Notes: generated by a model not told the origin, from the sequence alone. Counted from the stretch's first letter, positions 11,921-23,784 are shown. The stretch: DNA of 64,000 bases from Selaginella moellendorffii (GCF_000143415.4 NW_003314292.1:471538-535537); one strand, 5' to 3'. Numbers and translations are program-made.

Positions 11921-11973
11921 CGCCTAAAACCCAAAACCTAGTTCAAAACTTCTCTGCAAAACGGGCGAGTTAG

Positions 11974-14367
11974 CTAGGAGAAAACAAAGAGAGATGACTT
12001 ATTGCGTGACAGTTCGTTCTTGGAGGCTGAAGCAGCGTATATGTTCGACATAAGCATGCACGCCGTTTCCTCCTCCTCTTCAGTGTCCGCTTTCATCCTT
12101 TTCGCCCGCTCGGTGTCCGAATGGATTTTACAGGCACCCAGGATCGTCGTCCATGCCACTGGAGTTGGCTCATACGGCATTCCACCCAGTAGCTCCTCGG
12201 CCTCTTTCAGCCTTCCAGCTCTTCCCAGAACATCAACCATTCCAACGTAGTGCTCCACGCCTGGTGCCAATCCAAAGTCTCTCCTCATCGACACAAAGTA
12301 GTCTCGGCCCTCGTCCACCAAGCCCAGGTGGCTGCACGCTTGTAGCACTGTCGTGAATATAATCTCGTCCAGCGCCATGCTCTCGAGTGCCATGCACCAG
12401 AACGTCTCCAGTGCCTCGTTGTTGAAGCCATGCTTTGCATAGCCGGAGAAGAGTGCAGTCCATGTAGCCACGTCTCTCTTCACCATGTCGTCAAACACCG
12501 CTCTAGCTTCTCCAAGGCTTCCACACTTGCTGTACATGTCTACCAGCGAGTTCTGGACGACCGGGTCTCCGTCAAAACCATCTCGGACGATTTCCCTGTG
12601 AACCACCATTCCGTCTGCCAGGGCTCCCATGCCTGTGCATGCGTTTATGACGCTAGCGTACGTAAAGCCATCCGGTCTCACGTCCCAAGTCTCCATCTCG
12701 TGATAAAGGTCGAGCGCCTTCTCCGGATGGCCACCTTGAGCATACGCCGAGATCATCATTGTCACTAGGATCGTGTCCTTTTGAGGTGTCAAGTCGAACA
12801 TCCGCCTCACTTCCTCCAGATTGGCACACTTGAGGTACATGTTGAGCAGAGAGTTTTTAATCACAAAGTCCAGCTCCATCTTCTCGGATAGAATCCGAGC
12901 GTGAATCTCCCGGCCCTTCGCGAGAGATCCCACGCTCGAGCATGCGCGGAGAACGCTCGCATATACGTACGCGTCGGGCTTCTCCACTCTAGCAATCATC
13001 TGTTCGTAGAGCTCCAGAGCCTCGGACGAATGACCATCTTGGGAGAAGGCCACGATCATCGTAGTCCAGGCAACCACGTCCTTGTTGGAGATCCTGTCAA
13101 AGACTTGCTTCGCGTCCTTGAGGCTCTTGCACTTGGCGTACATGTTGACGAGGGCGCTGCTCACAACCACGTCGAGCTCACTGCCTCCAGCTCGCAGCCT
13201 CTCGTGAACAGCCTTTCCCTGTTCCAAGTCCCCGAGCCTCGAGCATGCGTCCAAGACGCTGGCAAACACGAACAAGTCCGGCCTCACTCCTTCCAGATCC
13301 ATCCGCCTGTAAAACTCCAGCGCCTCCTTGAAGCTCTCGTGCCGGACGAGCGCTGCAACCATGGAGCTCCAAGAGATCACGTCTCTCCTCACTCCCATGC
13401 TGTTAAACACCTCCCTGGCCTCGTCCAATCTCCCACACTTGGAAAGCATGTCGAGCAGCGAGTTAAGCACTGGAGTCGTGGCTTCCAGTCCCTCGGACAC
13501 CACCCTCTTGTAGAACAATCTCCCCTCCTCCGCAGCTCCCAGGTCCGAGCAAGCTCCAAGAACACACGACACCGTGAAAGCGTTTGGCGCTACGTCCATG
13601 GCCTTGAAAAGCTCCATCGCTTGCCGGGGATGCCCAGTGTGGGCATACGCTGCGATCATGGCAGTCCAAGCCACTGTATCCCTGTAGCTCATCCTGTCGA
13701 AAACTTCTCTTGCTCGATCCACGCTGCCACACCTCGAGTACATTCCAATTAGCCCGGTTGCCACCACGATATCTGATCCACAGCCACAATCCACGATGTG
13801 AGAATGGATTCTCATGCCGGTAGGGAGATCCCCGGGCTCCAAGCAAGCCGCGAGGATCCCCGAGAAGAAGAAACTAGTCGGTCTTACCTTGGCGGTGTCC
13901 ATCGCTCGGTAGAAATTCAGCGCCTCGCGCATTTGCCCGTTCTGGGTGTAAGCCATGATCATCATCGTCCACGAGAAGCTGTTCTTGGCATCGATCGCCT
14001 CGAAAGCCTCCCTGGCAAGATCCGGAGCGCCGCATTTCCCATACATCTGGACAAGGAGGTTGCCGATGAGTGTGCTGCCGCTGTGATCGCTGCCTAGGAC
14101 CCTCGCGTGGATCCGCTTGCTCGCCTCCAGGTCCCTGGAGATCCCGCATTTCCGTATCAGCGCCGAGAAATCCATGAGGCCGACGCTCCTCTTGCGCTCG
14201 TCGAGAACCTCCTCCGCAAGTTTTGCCCACACGAGGAGATTCTCTACCTGGAGACGCTTGAATCCGGCGATCCAGGAGAGGTAGCTTCCGGACAGCGATC
14301 GGAGCGGCTTGCCGGCGTGCCTGCCGAAGGAGACGATCGTCTCCCCGGCCCCGATGGAGGTATCCAT
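11974..14367 (-). CDS. PLS-class pentatricopeptide repeat protein
   Basis: A single-exon gene of 797 residues. The frame stays open upstream to 14448, but the first ATG is at 14365-14367, so I start there. From about residue 80 to 740 there are roughly 20 tandem PPR units of alternating L and S type, such as 'DTVAWTAMIAAYAHTG', 'DVVVSSALVNMYAKCK' and 'VRPDGFTYASVINACTG'. These are followed by a partial E domain ('HYVGMVDVLGRAGRLKEAEELL', 'TTILGACKIH', 'MLMSNIYAA'). There is no E+ or DYW deaminase domain; the protein stops soon after E1. Family members bind organellar RNA and act in editing, splicing or stability; the target cannot be read from sequence. A clear transit peptide is not evident. 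Confidence 0.93.
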   Translation of the reverse strand: MDTSIGAGETIVSFGRHAGKPLRSLSGSYLSWIAGFKRLQVENLLVWAKLAEEVLDERKRSVGLMDFSALIRKCGISRDLEASKRIHARVLGSDHSGSTLIGNLLVQMYGKCGAPDLAREAFEAIDAKNSFSWTMMIMAYTQNGQMREALNFYRAMDTAKVRPTSFFFSGILAACLEPGDLPTGMRIHSHIVDCGCGSDIVVATGLIGMYSRCGSVDRAREVFDRMSYRDTVAWTAMIAAYAHTGHPRQAMELFKAMDVAPNAFTVSCVLGACSDLGAAEEGRLFYKRVVSEGLEATTPVLNSLLDMLSKCGRLDEAREVFNSMGVRRDVISWSSMVAALVRHESFKEALEFYRRMDLEGVRPDLFVFASVLDACSRLGDLEQGKAVHERLRAGGSELDVVVSSALVNMYAKCKSLKDAKQVFDRISNKDVVAWTTMIVAFSQDGHSSEALELYEQMIARVEKPDAYVYASVLRACSSVGSLAKGREIHARILSEKMELDFVIKNSLLNMYLKCANLEEVRRMFDLTPQKDTILVTMMISAYAQGGHPEKALDLYHEMETWDVRPDGFTYASVINACTGMGALADGMVVHREIVRDGFDGDPVVQNSLVDMYSKCGSLGEARAVFDDMVKRDVATWTALFSGYAKHGFNNEALETFWCMALESMALDEIIFTTVLQACSHLGLVDEGRDYFVSMRRDFGLAPGVEHYVGMVDVLGRAGRLKEAEELLGGMPYEPTPVAWTTILGACKIHSDTERAKRMKADTEEEEETACMLMSNIYAASASKNELSRNKSSLFVFS

Positions 14368-14476
14368 AATCCCAAGAGCCCTAAATTTTCTTTCATTCAA
14401 AGGAGCTACATTGGAGCGCCATAGAAGCGCTCTCTTCCAGGTATTCAACTAGGCGATCGATCACTCCAGGGCATTC

Positions 14477-15953
14477 TCACGGGCACTGGCATTGCGATGG
14501 TGAATACGCCCAGGGTGATGGGATTGGGAATGGGGATAGGATCTGCGGAGGCGGTGAGATCGTGGAATTTGGGTCTGGTTCTTGAGGCGATGCCGGTGGC
14601 AAGACATCCGGGTCTGGTTCTTGAGACGATCGAGGTGGAGAGGATGGAGAGAGATCTGGAGCGAAGATTTCGGGTTGTTCTTGAGGAGGTGCCGGTGGGG
14701 AATGGGATCTTTGAGACACTGATGGAGGAAGGACCAAAACCACGTAGTTTGGTGTTGCTGCCGATGGAGGAGAAGGATTTGTAGAGGGCGCTGGTGATGG
14801 ATTCGTGTCCTCGTATGCTCGATCAAGTGGTGGAGGAGCTGGAGTTGTGTCTGCTACACCAGTTGTTGGCGACAACGATGGAGAAGATGATGAGCTTGGT
14901 GGCGATACTGGGACTTCTTGATCGGGACTTTGCGGGAGAAATGCTTCGGTGGGAGCTTGGCTTTGCGAGTCCGAAGGAGAAAGTTGTGGGGATTCTTCCG
15001 GGGTTTCTACAAGAGGTGGTGGTACCGCCGGAGCTTCTGTCAAAGAAGGTGATGGGCTTGAAGTGCCATCTTGTCCGGGCCGAGGACGAAGAAATAGATC
15101 AGATGGGGATGGTTCCTCCGGTGGCTGTGACAGTGGAGTAAGAGACTGCGAAGGTGCGACTGGGAATTCTCGAGAAGATGGTAGACTTTGCAGCGGAGAG
15201 AATGCCGGTGACAAGTCTGGGCTTTCGGCTGGGCTTTCGGCTGGAGGACTGGCTTCCTTGACAACAGGTTTAGCGATGGATGCTGCTGGAGCTGTTACGG
15301 TCGCCGATGGAGATGGAGCAAGAGCAGCGTCTTGGTGACGAGAACTTTTATGCTCAGAATGGTGCCCGTGGTCCGGGCTTTTGTGCCGTGACTGGTGATG
15401 GTGGGAGCGTTTATGGCCGTGGTGGCGATTGTGGTGGTGAGACTTTTTGGGATGGGAGACTTGAGGCGGCGATGCAGAAGCACTGGGACATTGTTCCGGT
15501 TGGAAGACAAAAGCCGCGACGTGCCGGCTGCCTCTGGTTTGCGCGAAATCTATATCCACCTCTCGACCATCTTGAGGTACAGCATTGTCGCAAGACCGTG
15601 GAAGTGAGCTCGTTATCACGCTCAGGCTGCATTTGGCACTCGGGTTTCTGAGATGAGCCACGAACTCGCCACTGGACCGGGTGTGGATGATCCTGGATCG
15701 ATTGGTATCGGCACAGATCAGGTTGAGATAGACTCCTGCAAGGAAAAGAGAAGAGGCAGCGAGACTAGAAGAGAGAAGCTCGAAGTATACCTTTGAGTCC
15801 TTGCTGGGAGTGAGAGCAGTCACGGCAAACGACCGTACCCGTGAGCGCTACGTGCGAGTTTCTCTGGTGGTCATGGCGAACCTCCCTGCTAGAAACAAGC
15901 AGGCACGCTTGGAGGAGGACTGCTAGGATCAAACTGGCTCGAGCAAGCTCCAT
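14477..15953 (-). CDS. Secreted Ole e 1-domain proline/histidine-rich cell-wall protein
   Basis: Two exons (15791-15953 and 14477-15735, phase 1 junction) give 473 residues. Residues 1-22 are a signal peptide ('ELARASLILAVLLQACLLVS'). Residues about 35-130 match the Pollen Ole e 1/extensin-like domain: 'LTGTVVCRDC', 'GVYLNLICAD', a Gly-Glu-Phe step and 'AKCSLSVI', with Cys pairs for disulphides. A His/Lys-rich tract follows ('HHHNRHHGHKRSHHHQSRHK'), then about 270 residues of Pro/Ser/Ala-rich sequence with many SP, TP and PPPP motifs, likely hydroxylated and glycosylated. A role in the cell wall is inferred from the family. The His tract could bind metal or pectin (inference). No GPI signal is seen. 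Confidence 0.85.
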
Positions 15954-16334
15954 CTTCTTTGGCAACAGTGTAGAGGTAAAAACTCGGTTTTTATGGCTCG
16001 ATCGATTGGTTCTACCCATGACATCTTCTTTGCATGCAGGCTCTAGGACGTGTGGGATCGACGTGAAGCATTTGATATCACCACCTAATTTTCCAGGCCG
16101 CTGGTGGTGATCCAAATCGATAAGTTTGATCAAGCAGGAAAAACAAGCGCTTTCTCGATGCATGGTTCCATCAAGGCAAGTGGTCGTCGGGTAATTCACT
16201 ATCCAATGCCAATTCCCGTTGTCTTGATCTTCCTTTCGATTTTCTCCAGGTTTATGGTGAGGGCGAGAGGGTGCTAAAGTTCAAATTTTTAAATTGTAAT
16301 CAGTGATACTTTTGTTCTAGGGTTCTTCGCGGGG
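15954..16334. promoter_or_regulatory. Shared divergent 5' region
   Basis: These 381 bp separate the start codons of the Ole e 1-type gene (-) and the S-acyltransferase gene (+), so they must contain both 5' UTRs and promoters. No core element could be assigned with confidence. Confidence 0.5.
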
Positions 16335-17580
16335 ATGGATGTAGAAGCTCCTCCCGCTGATGCGGGGGATGCTATCCATCCCTCCCTTCTTGTTACTTCC
16401 GCCGACGATGGGAGTCGCGAATGGGAGAGCCAGTGCTGGGGGTGCTCCTCGTATCTCATCCTCCCTTTCTTCTCCGAGGCATTCAAGTGTGGATGGTGTG
16501 GAGCGGTCACACTGAGCAAGCCCAAGCAGAGAAGCAGCCAGCGATGGCGCAGGTGTGCTACCATCCGAGACTGGAGCTTGGTGGCAGTGGTTCTCATGAT
16601 CATCGCTCTTGTCACTGGTAAGTTCTCAAGGTACTTTGCTTTCCTTCTAAAACGATCAAAGATAGGATTTTGCAATCACCCTCTGAGACCTTTGCTTTCC
16701 AGGTGGAGGAATATGGACTGTGTACCCGGTTTTATATCCACAGCCAACTTGGAGTGGATGCTTCCACATTTTCATCGCGCTTTCTCTGGCTGGAGCAACG
16801 CTTGCGAGTTACAGTCTAGCAGCATTCACTCCAGCAGGAGCTCTAGCGAAGGTGCCGTGGGGATCACTCCAGCCCATTGGCAAATCAGCTCTAGATGGCT
16901 ACACGTACTGCGCTTACTGCGAATGTCCCAAGCCTCCGCAAGCCCATCACTGTAGAACTTGCGGAACTTGCGTCATGGACATGGATCACCACTGCCCTTT
17001 CGTACGTTGTCTTCTTTTTGTGGTTTTGATTTTCACCTGAACTGAAACTCTCTCCTTTTTTGGTATACTCTAGATCGGGAACTGTGTTGGAGCTCACAAT
17101 CACCGGCATTTCATCCTGTTCCTGGTCTACGCGACGATAAGCAGCTGCTACGTTTTGCTCATGTCCGTGCTCGCGGGCTTAGCGATCTGGCCACCACTGC
17201 TGCAAAGATACCAAGGCTCTGGCGAGTGGGGATTGTTTCACTCGGTGGGAACAATTCTAGCAGCGAGCTTTCTCGAGGCGTTTGAAGAGTTTGAGGAGGA
17301 CGAAGACAAGGGGTTGCCGAGTGTATCGGCGAGGTCTCTGGCACTCATCTATCTCGTCATCACCGCCATGGCGATTCTGATCGGGCTTGCTCTACTCCTC
17401 CGCCAGCAGATACAGCTCTTGTACGCAGGGCAGACGTATCTGGAGTCGATCCAAGCAGGCGATGGCGAGCTTTTGCGGCCCGGGTGGCACAACCTGAGGC
17501 GATTGTTTGGGAAGAAGCATCCAGCTTTGTGGCTGCTTCCTGGATTCACATCCAAAGGGAGCTACTTGAAACTACAATGA
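16335..17580 (+). CDS. DHHC-type protein S-acyltransferase (palmitoyltransferase)
   Basis: Three exons (16335-16617, 16703-17001, 17074-17580) give 362 residues. The enzyme attaches palmitate to cysteines of membrane proteins. The cysteine-rich domain runs from about residue 163: C-x2-C (164, 167), '[17 protein letters not shown]' with the catalytic DHHC at 189-192, then '[12 protein letters not shown]' across the second intron. Four membrane segments flank it in the usual 2+2 layout ('[16 protein letters not shown]', '[20 protein letters not shown]', '[13 protein letters not shown]', '[21 protein letters not shown]'). An N-terminal C-x2-C...C-x2-C pair ('CWGC', 'CGWC') precedes the first membrane segment and resembles Arabidopsis PAT11-like proteins (from memory, moderate confidence). 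A degraded inverted copy lies at 18885-19315. Confidence 0.93.
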
Positions 17581-17896
17581 GAGCTCGTTCTTGGCCGAAT
17601 GGAATAGTTTAGTGTTCATTTAGATAAGATCAAACCCAAGACAATAAGTTTTGCAGAAACAAGTCAATGTAATTGTATGGATACATAATATTAGCTGTCA
17701 CTGTCCCTAGTTAAGGATCACAATGTAGAAAGTCTTAGGATGTATGATAAAATAAAAGCTAATATTAAATACAATTTTTTGAAAAGAATATTCTCCAAAA
17801 TTCTAGAATCTAATCCTTCTATAAATTGAGCACATCCGAGCCTCTTTCTATCGCATCCTTCTTTGTTTGTTTCTTGTTAGCTTGCTTCAAATAGCT
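17581..17896. other. S-acyltransferase 3' flank and promoter of the cysteine-rich peptide gene
   Basis: Contains the likely 3' UTR of the upstream gene (AATAAA-like 'aaataaaagc' near 17750) and a possible TATA-type 'tataaattg' at 17821, about 75 bp before the peptide start codon. Nothing else was seen. Confidence 0.4.
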
Positions 17897-18385
17897 ATGG
17901 CCTATCCTCGAGTTTCTTCCGTTCTTGTGCTGCCATTGCTGTTTCTAGCAATTACCAATGCTGCTCGTGTCTATGATGGAGGTAGCAAAGTTTTATTTGC
18001 ATACATCTATCATAAAATGTGTGTTCTTGTTCCACAGTAACGATCCTTGCCGAGGAGGAGGATGTGAGATATATGACTACTATGGTGGAAAACAGAGGTA
18101 GCTCAGCATATATTCACCCATGGCCAGGAGCTAAGCTCGTTGTTTCCATGTTTTGTTTTTGCAGTGCTCACAAGTGTTGTGGGCGACACTTACTGTTGCC
18201 TCAAGAACGGCTATGGGTGCCTGCAAAATTGTGACTCATCCAAGAACTACTCGTGCTGCCTCAAGAATGGATACGGCTGCGTGTGGCTTTGCGAGAATGG
18301 TGTGGAGCACTACTGCTGTGAGAAGAATGGCTATGGTTGCACCAAGATGTGCCCCAAGTCTACACTCATGTCTGGCAATCTGTAA
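17897..18385 (+). CDS. Small secreted cysteine-rich protein with three 20-residue CC repeats
   Basis: Three exons (17897-17981, 18038-18097, 18165-18385; both introns phase 1) give 121 residues. Residues 1-22 form a signal peptide ('MAYPRVSSVLVLPLLFLAIT' and on). After an acidic linker ('ILAEEEDVRYMTTMVENR'), three tandem units have the pattern C-C-x-K-N-G-Y-G-C-x3-C, starting at Cys59, Cys79 and Cys99, exactly 20 residues apart, giving 12 cysteines in about 55 residues. The spacing (CC-x6-C-x3-C) is not granulin, defensin, snakin or knottin as I know them. Probably an apoplastic disulphide-rich peptide; a role in defence or signalling is only a guess. A broken relative is at 8190-8565. Confidence 0.8.
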
Positions 18386-18884
18386 AATGGATAATGTGTG
18401 GATGTGTATGCGTGCCGCTATAGATCTATGGCGGCCATTTTCAAATAAAAACTCAGTGGCTCACTCTCCGATTTTCTTTTCAGAGTCTTGAGCTATCCTC
18501 TATCCTCACTGACTTCTCGCATTTTTCCACCACATTTCCCAAGTTCAAATAAAAACCAACTGCTCTTTCATTGAAAGATCTCTCTTTTTCCAGAGTTCTT
18601 CTTTCAAGATGTGGCCTCACACACCAGGATTCATTAGCTTTCAGCAAGACTCGAGAGAATATTGTGGAAATCGCTTTGATCATGGAAGCCACTTTCGACT
18701 TGGGAAAGCAGACTTCACTAGGAGGAGGATGCAATTTAAGACTTCCAGCGTGCGGGCACCGGTATAGATAGTTCAAAACAAACAAACGAGACTCCGACCC
18801 GGTCCCGGCTCCGGCCGCAGCAGTGTGATTTCTTGTTCGTTCGTTCGTATTTCATAAAAAGCAAGAACGATCCAAACATGTTCA

Positions 18885-19315
18885 ATGTTGCAAGTAGTTT
18901 CATATAGCTCACTTTGGATGTGAATTCAGGAAGCAGGGCTACAAAGCTGGGTGCTTCTACGCGACATTTTGCGGGCTGGGCTGTATTTGCTGGACAGAGG
19001 AGTACAGCAAATCGTTATATGGCAGTTATCAGAATCGTTCTTACCAAGTGAAACAATTCCAACTTTTGGTGAGATCGCTGAATCTGCGAGCACGGACATG
19101 AGCAAAACGTGGGACTGTGGCGTAGACTGGCTTGGATGAAGAGCCACTTTGATTGTTTAGATAAGAGTTTCTATGAGCTGCAGAATCATGTGCATGGCAT
19201 CGTGCTTGCGTAAATGCAGCAAGACAGTAGCTCGCGAGTCGCTGGAGTTGCTCCAGCGAGAGAAATGTCCACTCCAGATTGGCTGTGGATATAAAAAAAC
19301 TGGAATGACTGCTGG
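18885..19315 (-). pseudogene. Inverted, truncated S-acyltransferase pseudogene
   Basis: The minus strand aligns with the gene at 16335-17580. 19300-19215 matches exon 2 ('tatatccacagccaa', then 'ctctcgctggagcaac'). 19130-19025 matches exon 3 ('acgttttgctcatgtccgtg', then 'gattgtttcact'). 18990-18885 matches the last segment ('ctgtccagcaaatacag', then 'attcacatccaaag' and 'tgaaactac'). The part encoding the DHHC cysteine-rich domain is missing between the first two blocks, and the frame is broken by indels. The short open frame 18951-19139 on the plus strand is an antisense shadow of this relic. Confidence 0.88.
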
Positions 19316-20216
19316 GCTAGAGGTGCGTCTTTTGATTATGTATATTTGTCATAGAGTCATCCGTGTCCATCGTAGCTTCCACATATTTCTTTAATTTGAA
19401 GTCTTTGAAGTGCTGCACCTCTTCAAGTGGCTTCAAACCTTGAGGCTATAAAAGTTTAGCACTAAAATCACAAACCTACAACACATAAGCTTAGCAATAC
19501 CTGATTTCTAATCCTTCTTAAGGGAAGAAAATCCTTGGCAACCTTATAAAATGCAAAGCTAGAAAGCAGTTGTTAAGAAACAAAGTCACCTTTTAGGTCA
19601 AGTGAGGGATCATAGCCTTGTTTCACTTTCCTGATGGCATCTGTTGCCATGCTGGAGTTTATAGCATTAAACACAGCCAGAGAGCATAATCTAAGTTTAT
19701 GCGTTTGGAACATTTATGTGTTTGCTCGGTAAGTATGTTGAGGACTGTAATTGGTCTCACCGGCTTGAGAAGAAAGCTCTTTTCTTGCAGAGGTAAGAGA
19801 TGTTCATCCACTAGGAGGAAACACACGAGAGAATCCAGAATGCTAATCCTCTCTCAGTTGATGCAAGGCGTTTTCACCAGGCAGCGGACTCTCATTCTTG
19901 GCCTCTTTCGAAGTGAAGTTCTTACATTGAGCTAGAGGTCGTGAAGAAAACACGCAGCGCTTCCAGTCCAGAGAAAAGCCCTATGGAGCAAACCTACAAC
20001 CGGGCTGTAAGAGAAACACATCAAAGCACAATCTTCGCAACGGGGAGCTGTCTGGAACAAAAGGACATCTCCCAACACGCCATTCGTGTTGGCATTTAGA
20101 CAATCCGTAAGTTCTTTTGTTTTTGCTCTCTTCTTTAATTTAACTTGCAAGAGGCCGAGCAAGAGCCAGAAAGAAGAATTCCCAAGGCTGGACAGGGGAA
20201 GCTTATAAATTTCACA
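19316..20216. other. Intergenic, no recognised gene
   Basis: Small open frames at 19699-19935 (+) and 19932-20162 (-) have no recognisable motif. The last 60 bp are the probable 3' UTR of the U-box gene. Confidence 0.4.
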
Positions 20217-22271
20217 CTAGCGTACGGACAAGAACTTGAGGAGAGACCTTGCTTTCCTCCTCGCGCGAGGCGATCCAGACGCGATCAGCTCCTGCAAGCT
20301 CTCCAGAAGCAGCGCACTGGACGATCCGGAGCTCATGTCTCGCGATTCCTGCTGCGTCTGCTGCTCCACCATGAGGCAGTCCCGGATCATATCGCCACCG
20401 TGCTTGCACAGCGCCAGAAGCACCGACAGCGAGTTCTCCTTCCCTTTGACGCTCCCAGTGCGCAGCAGATTCACCAGCAGTGGAATCGCCAGTAGATCGT
20501 CGCTGAGAGCTTTCAATCCTTCGTTGCTCTCTCCTAGCAGAGCTAGCACCGCCAACGCATCGTCCTGGACATCGCCATCTTTCGAGAGCATCGCCATCAA
20601 AACTTCGATAGCTCCCGCGTTCACCACCCTGGCCCTGTTCCCCGGATAGAGCAGCAGATTAAACAGCGCGCTCGTCGCGTCCTTCTTCGCCTGGAGCGAT
20701 CCTTCCAGCAGCAACGTCACCAGCGCCGGGATCGCCACTGCCCTGCTGCCGATCCGGATCCGGTGCTCGTCCGTGGAGGACAGACTAAAGATCGCCGCTG
20801 CAGCGTTTTGCCGAGCCTCCATGCTAAGTCCCTGTTCCACCACCGAGAGTATCGGGTCCAAAGCATTCGCGGCCATGATCAGCTTCTTGTTGTTGTCGTA
20901 GATCGAAAGGTTGAGCAGCGCAGTGACAGCATTCTCTTGGGTCTTGGAGTCATTACACGCGAGCAGCGGGACCAGGAAAGGGATAGCGCCAGCTTCCGCA
21001 ATGCAGATCCTGTTCTCCGTCCCGTTCTTCGCGAGTAGTCTAAGCTCGTAAGCCACTTGTCTCTGGACATCGATCGAGCCTGTGGCCAGCTTGCCGACAA
21101 GAAATGCCGAGGTGGTCTTTGCGATCTCGAGAGCCTCTCTCGAGTTGGAAATGTCGTCGTCGGGAAAGCCAGCGTCGAATAACTCGAGGCTGACGTTGTT
21201 GTCGTCACACCAATGGAAGATGAGGCTTCGTAAAGCGTAGTTTGGAATGAGGCCGAGGTGTATCAGCTTCTGGCCGCTTGTGGGGCACGTAAAGTGACCG
21301 GCAGCAATCCATTTCTGGATGTGTTCCTTGTCGTATGTTTGCCCGGTCGCAATGGTCACCGGGTTCCTCATAAGTTCCAAGGAGATCGGGCACCGGAACT
21401 CGTCTGGAAGAACTCCGACTCTCTCCTTGAAACCATCAAGCTCGGCCATAGTCTCCTCGAAGGCCTCTTCCCCAGCTCTATACAAGAGCCTTGCCGTGGA
21501 CCGGACGAGACGTATCAAACCTCGCAATGTCGAGTATGCCACCTTGTCTCTGGACGCGACCTTCTCTCTCAATTCTTCCAGCAGTCCCGTAAGTTCCAGC
21601 TTACAGTCGCTCCAATTTTTCAAGCCGAGGCCAGCAAAGAGCTTCTGGAGTCTCTCGAGGGAAACGTCTGATGATGGTCCGTCACCTCTTTCCATAAGAT
21701 CGCATAGCTCGGCTTTGAGGAGCTCCTGCCCGGGATCTAAGGCCTTGCACCAGCCTCTAGCGCTTTGCAACTTCAAGAGCAGGACGTGCTCCTTTATCTC
21801 GTCCGAGATCTCCAGCAAACTTAGCGGAATTACCTCCAAAGCCGCGGCCATCTCCTCGTTGGCCACCTCAAACTTTTGGATCGTCTCTGTGGAGCTCACC
21901 ATCGCCCACGTTATGCTACTGCTCTGGCTACACGAATCCACGAGGAGATTACACTTGGCGAGGAACTCGTGCATACTCCTAAAAGCCAAAAGTGCTGACG
22001 GAGGCAGCGGTGGATTTGTATCCCTGATCTCCTCGAAAAATGGACCCAAGAGCTTCACCCGCCGGACAATCCCCGAAACGCAGTGCCGGTAGCACGCCTG
22101 TGGTCTTTCGTGAACCGAAACCTGGTGTGCCAATTCGATCAAGTCCCTCACTAGCAGCATTCCCGGATGGCTTGGATACGTCTGATGATGGTTCGCGGCA
22201 TGGAGCAGCGCAAACGGCCTCTTGAGCTTCATGATCCTCCTACGCTTGCTAAAGTACCAGAAATCGGCCAT
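20217..22271 (-). CDS. Plant U-box/ARM-repeat E3 ubiquitin ligase (PUB16/17-like)
   Basis: A single-exon gene of 684 residues. The frame is open to 22373, but the first ATG is at 22269-22271. It is a UND-U-box-ARM protein. Residues about 30-280 form the U-box N-terminal domain. The U-box is at about 288-361 ('VLPDEFRCPISLELMRNPV', 'TGQTYDKEHIQKWIAAGH', 'CPTSGQ', 'PNYALRSLI'), which recruits the E2 enzyme. Armadillo repeats run from about 385 to 620 ('AGAIPFLVPLL', 'QENAVTALLNLSIYDNNKK', 'AGAIEVLMAML'). The C-terminus is 'GSPRARRKARSLLKFL', typical of the subfamily. The architecture matches Arabidopsis PUB16/17, the latter known in immune cell death; the substrate here is unknown. Confidence 0.93.
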   Translation of the reverse strand: MADFWYFSKRRRIMKLKRPFALLHAANHHQTYPSHPGMLLVRDLIELAHQVSVHERPQACYRHCVSGIVRRVKLLGPFFEEIRDTNPPLPPSALLAFRSMHEFLAKCNLLVDSCSQSSSITWAMVSSTETIQKFEVANEEMAAALEVIPLSLLEISDEIKEHVLLLKLQSARGWCKALDPGQELLKAELCDLMERGDGPSSDVSLERLQKLFAGLGLKNWSDCKLELTGLLEELREKVASRDKVAYSTLRGLIRLVRSTARLLYRAGEEAFEETMAELDGFKERVGVLPDEFRCPISLELMRNPVTIATGQTYDKEHIQKWIAAGHFTCPTSGQKLIHLGLIPNYALRSLIFHWCDDNNVSLELFDAGFPDDDISNSREALEIAKTTSAFLVGKLATGSIDVQRQVAYELRLLAKNGTENRICIAEAGAIPFLVPLLACNDSKTQENAVTALLNLSIYDNNKKLIMAANALDPILSVVEQGLSMEARQNAAAAIFSLSSTDEHRIRIGSRAVAIPALVTLLLEGSLQAKKDATSALFNLLLYPGNRARVVNAGAIEVLMAMLSKDGDVQDDALAVLALLGESNEGLKALSDDLLAIPLLVNLLRTGSVKGKENSLSVLLALCKHGGDMIRDCLMVEQQTQQESRDMSSGSSSALLLESLQELIASGSPRARRKARSLLKFLSVR

Positions 22272-23784
<1,513 letters not shown>

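Noticed and set aside
12901-13752. 283-codon open frame on the plus strand
   Set aside because: Antisense shadow of the PPR gene; the repeated gene keeps the opposite frame free of stops.
14497-15651. Several plus-strand open frames (for example 14794-15141, 14949-15338)
   Set aside because: Shadows of the proline-rich coding sequence on the minus strand.
18609-19139. Possible two-exon plus-strand gene joining 18609 and 18951-19139
   Set aside because: It splices in frame, but the second part is the antisense of the S-acyltransferase pseudogene, which explains the sequence better.
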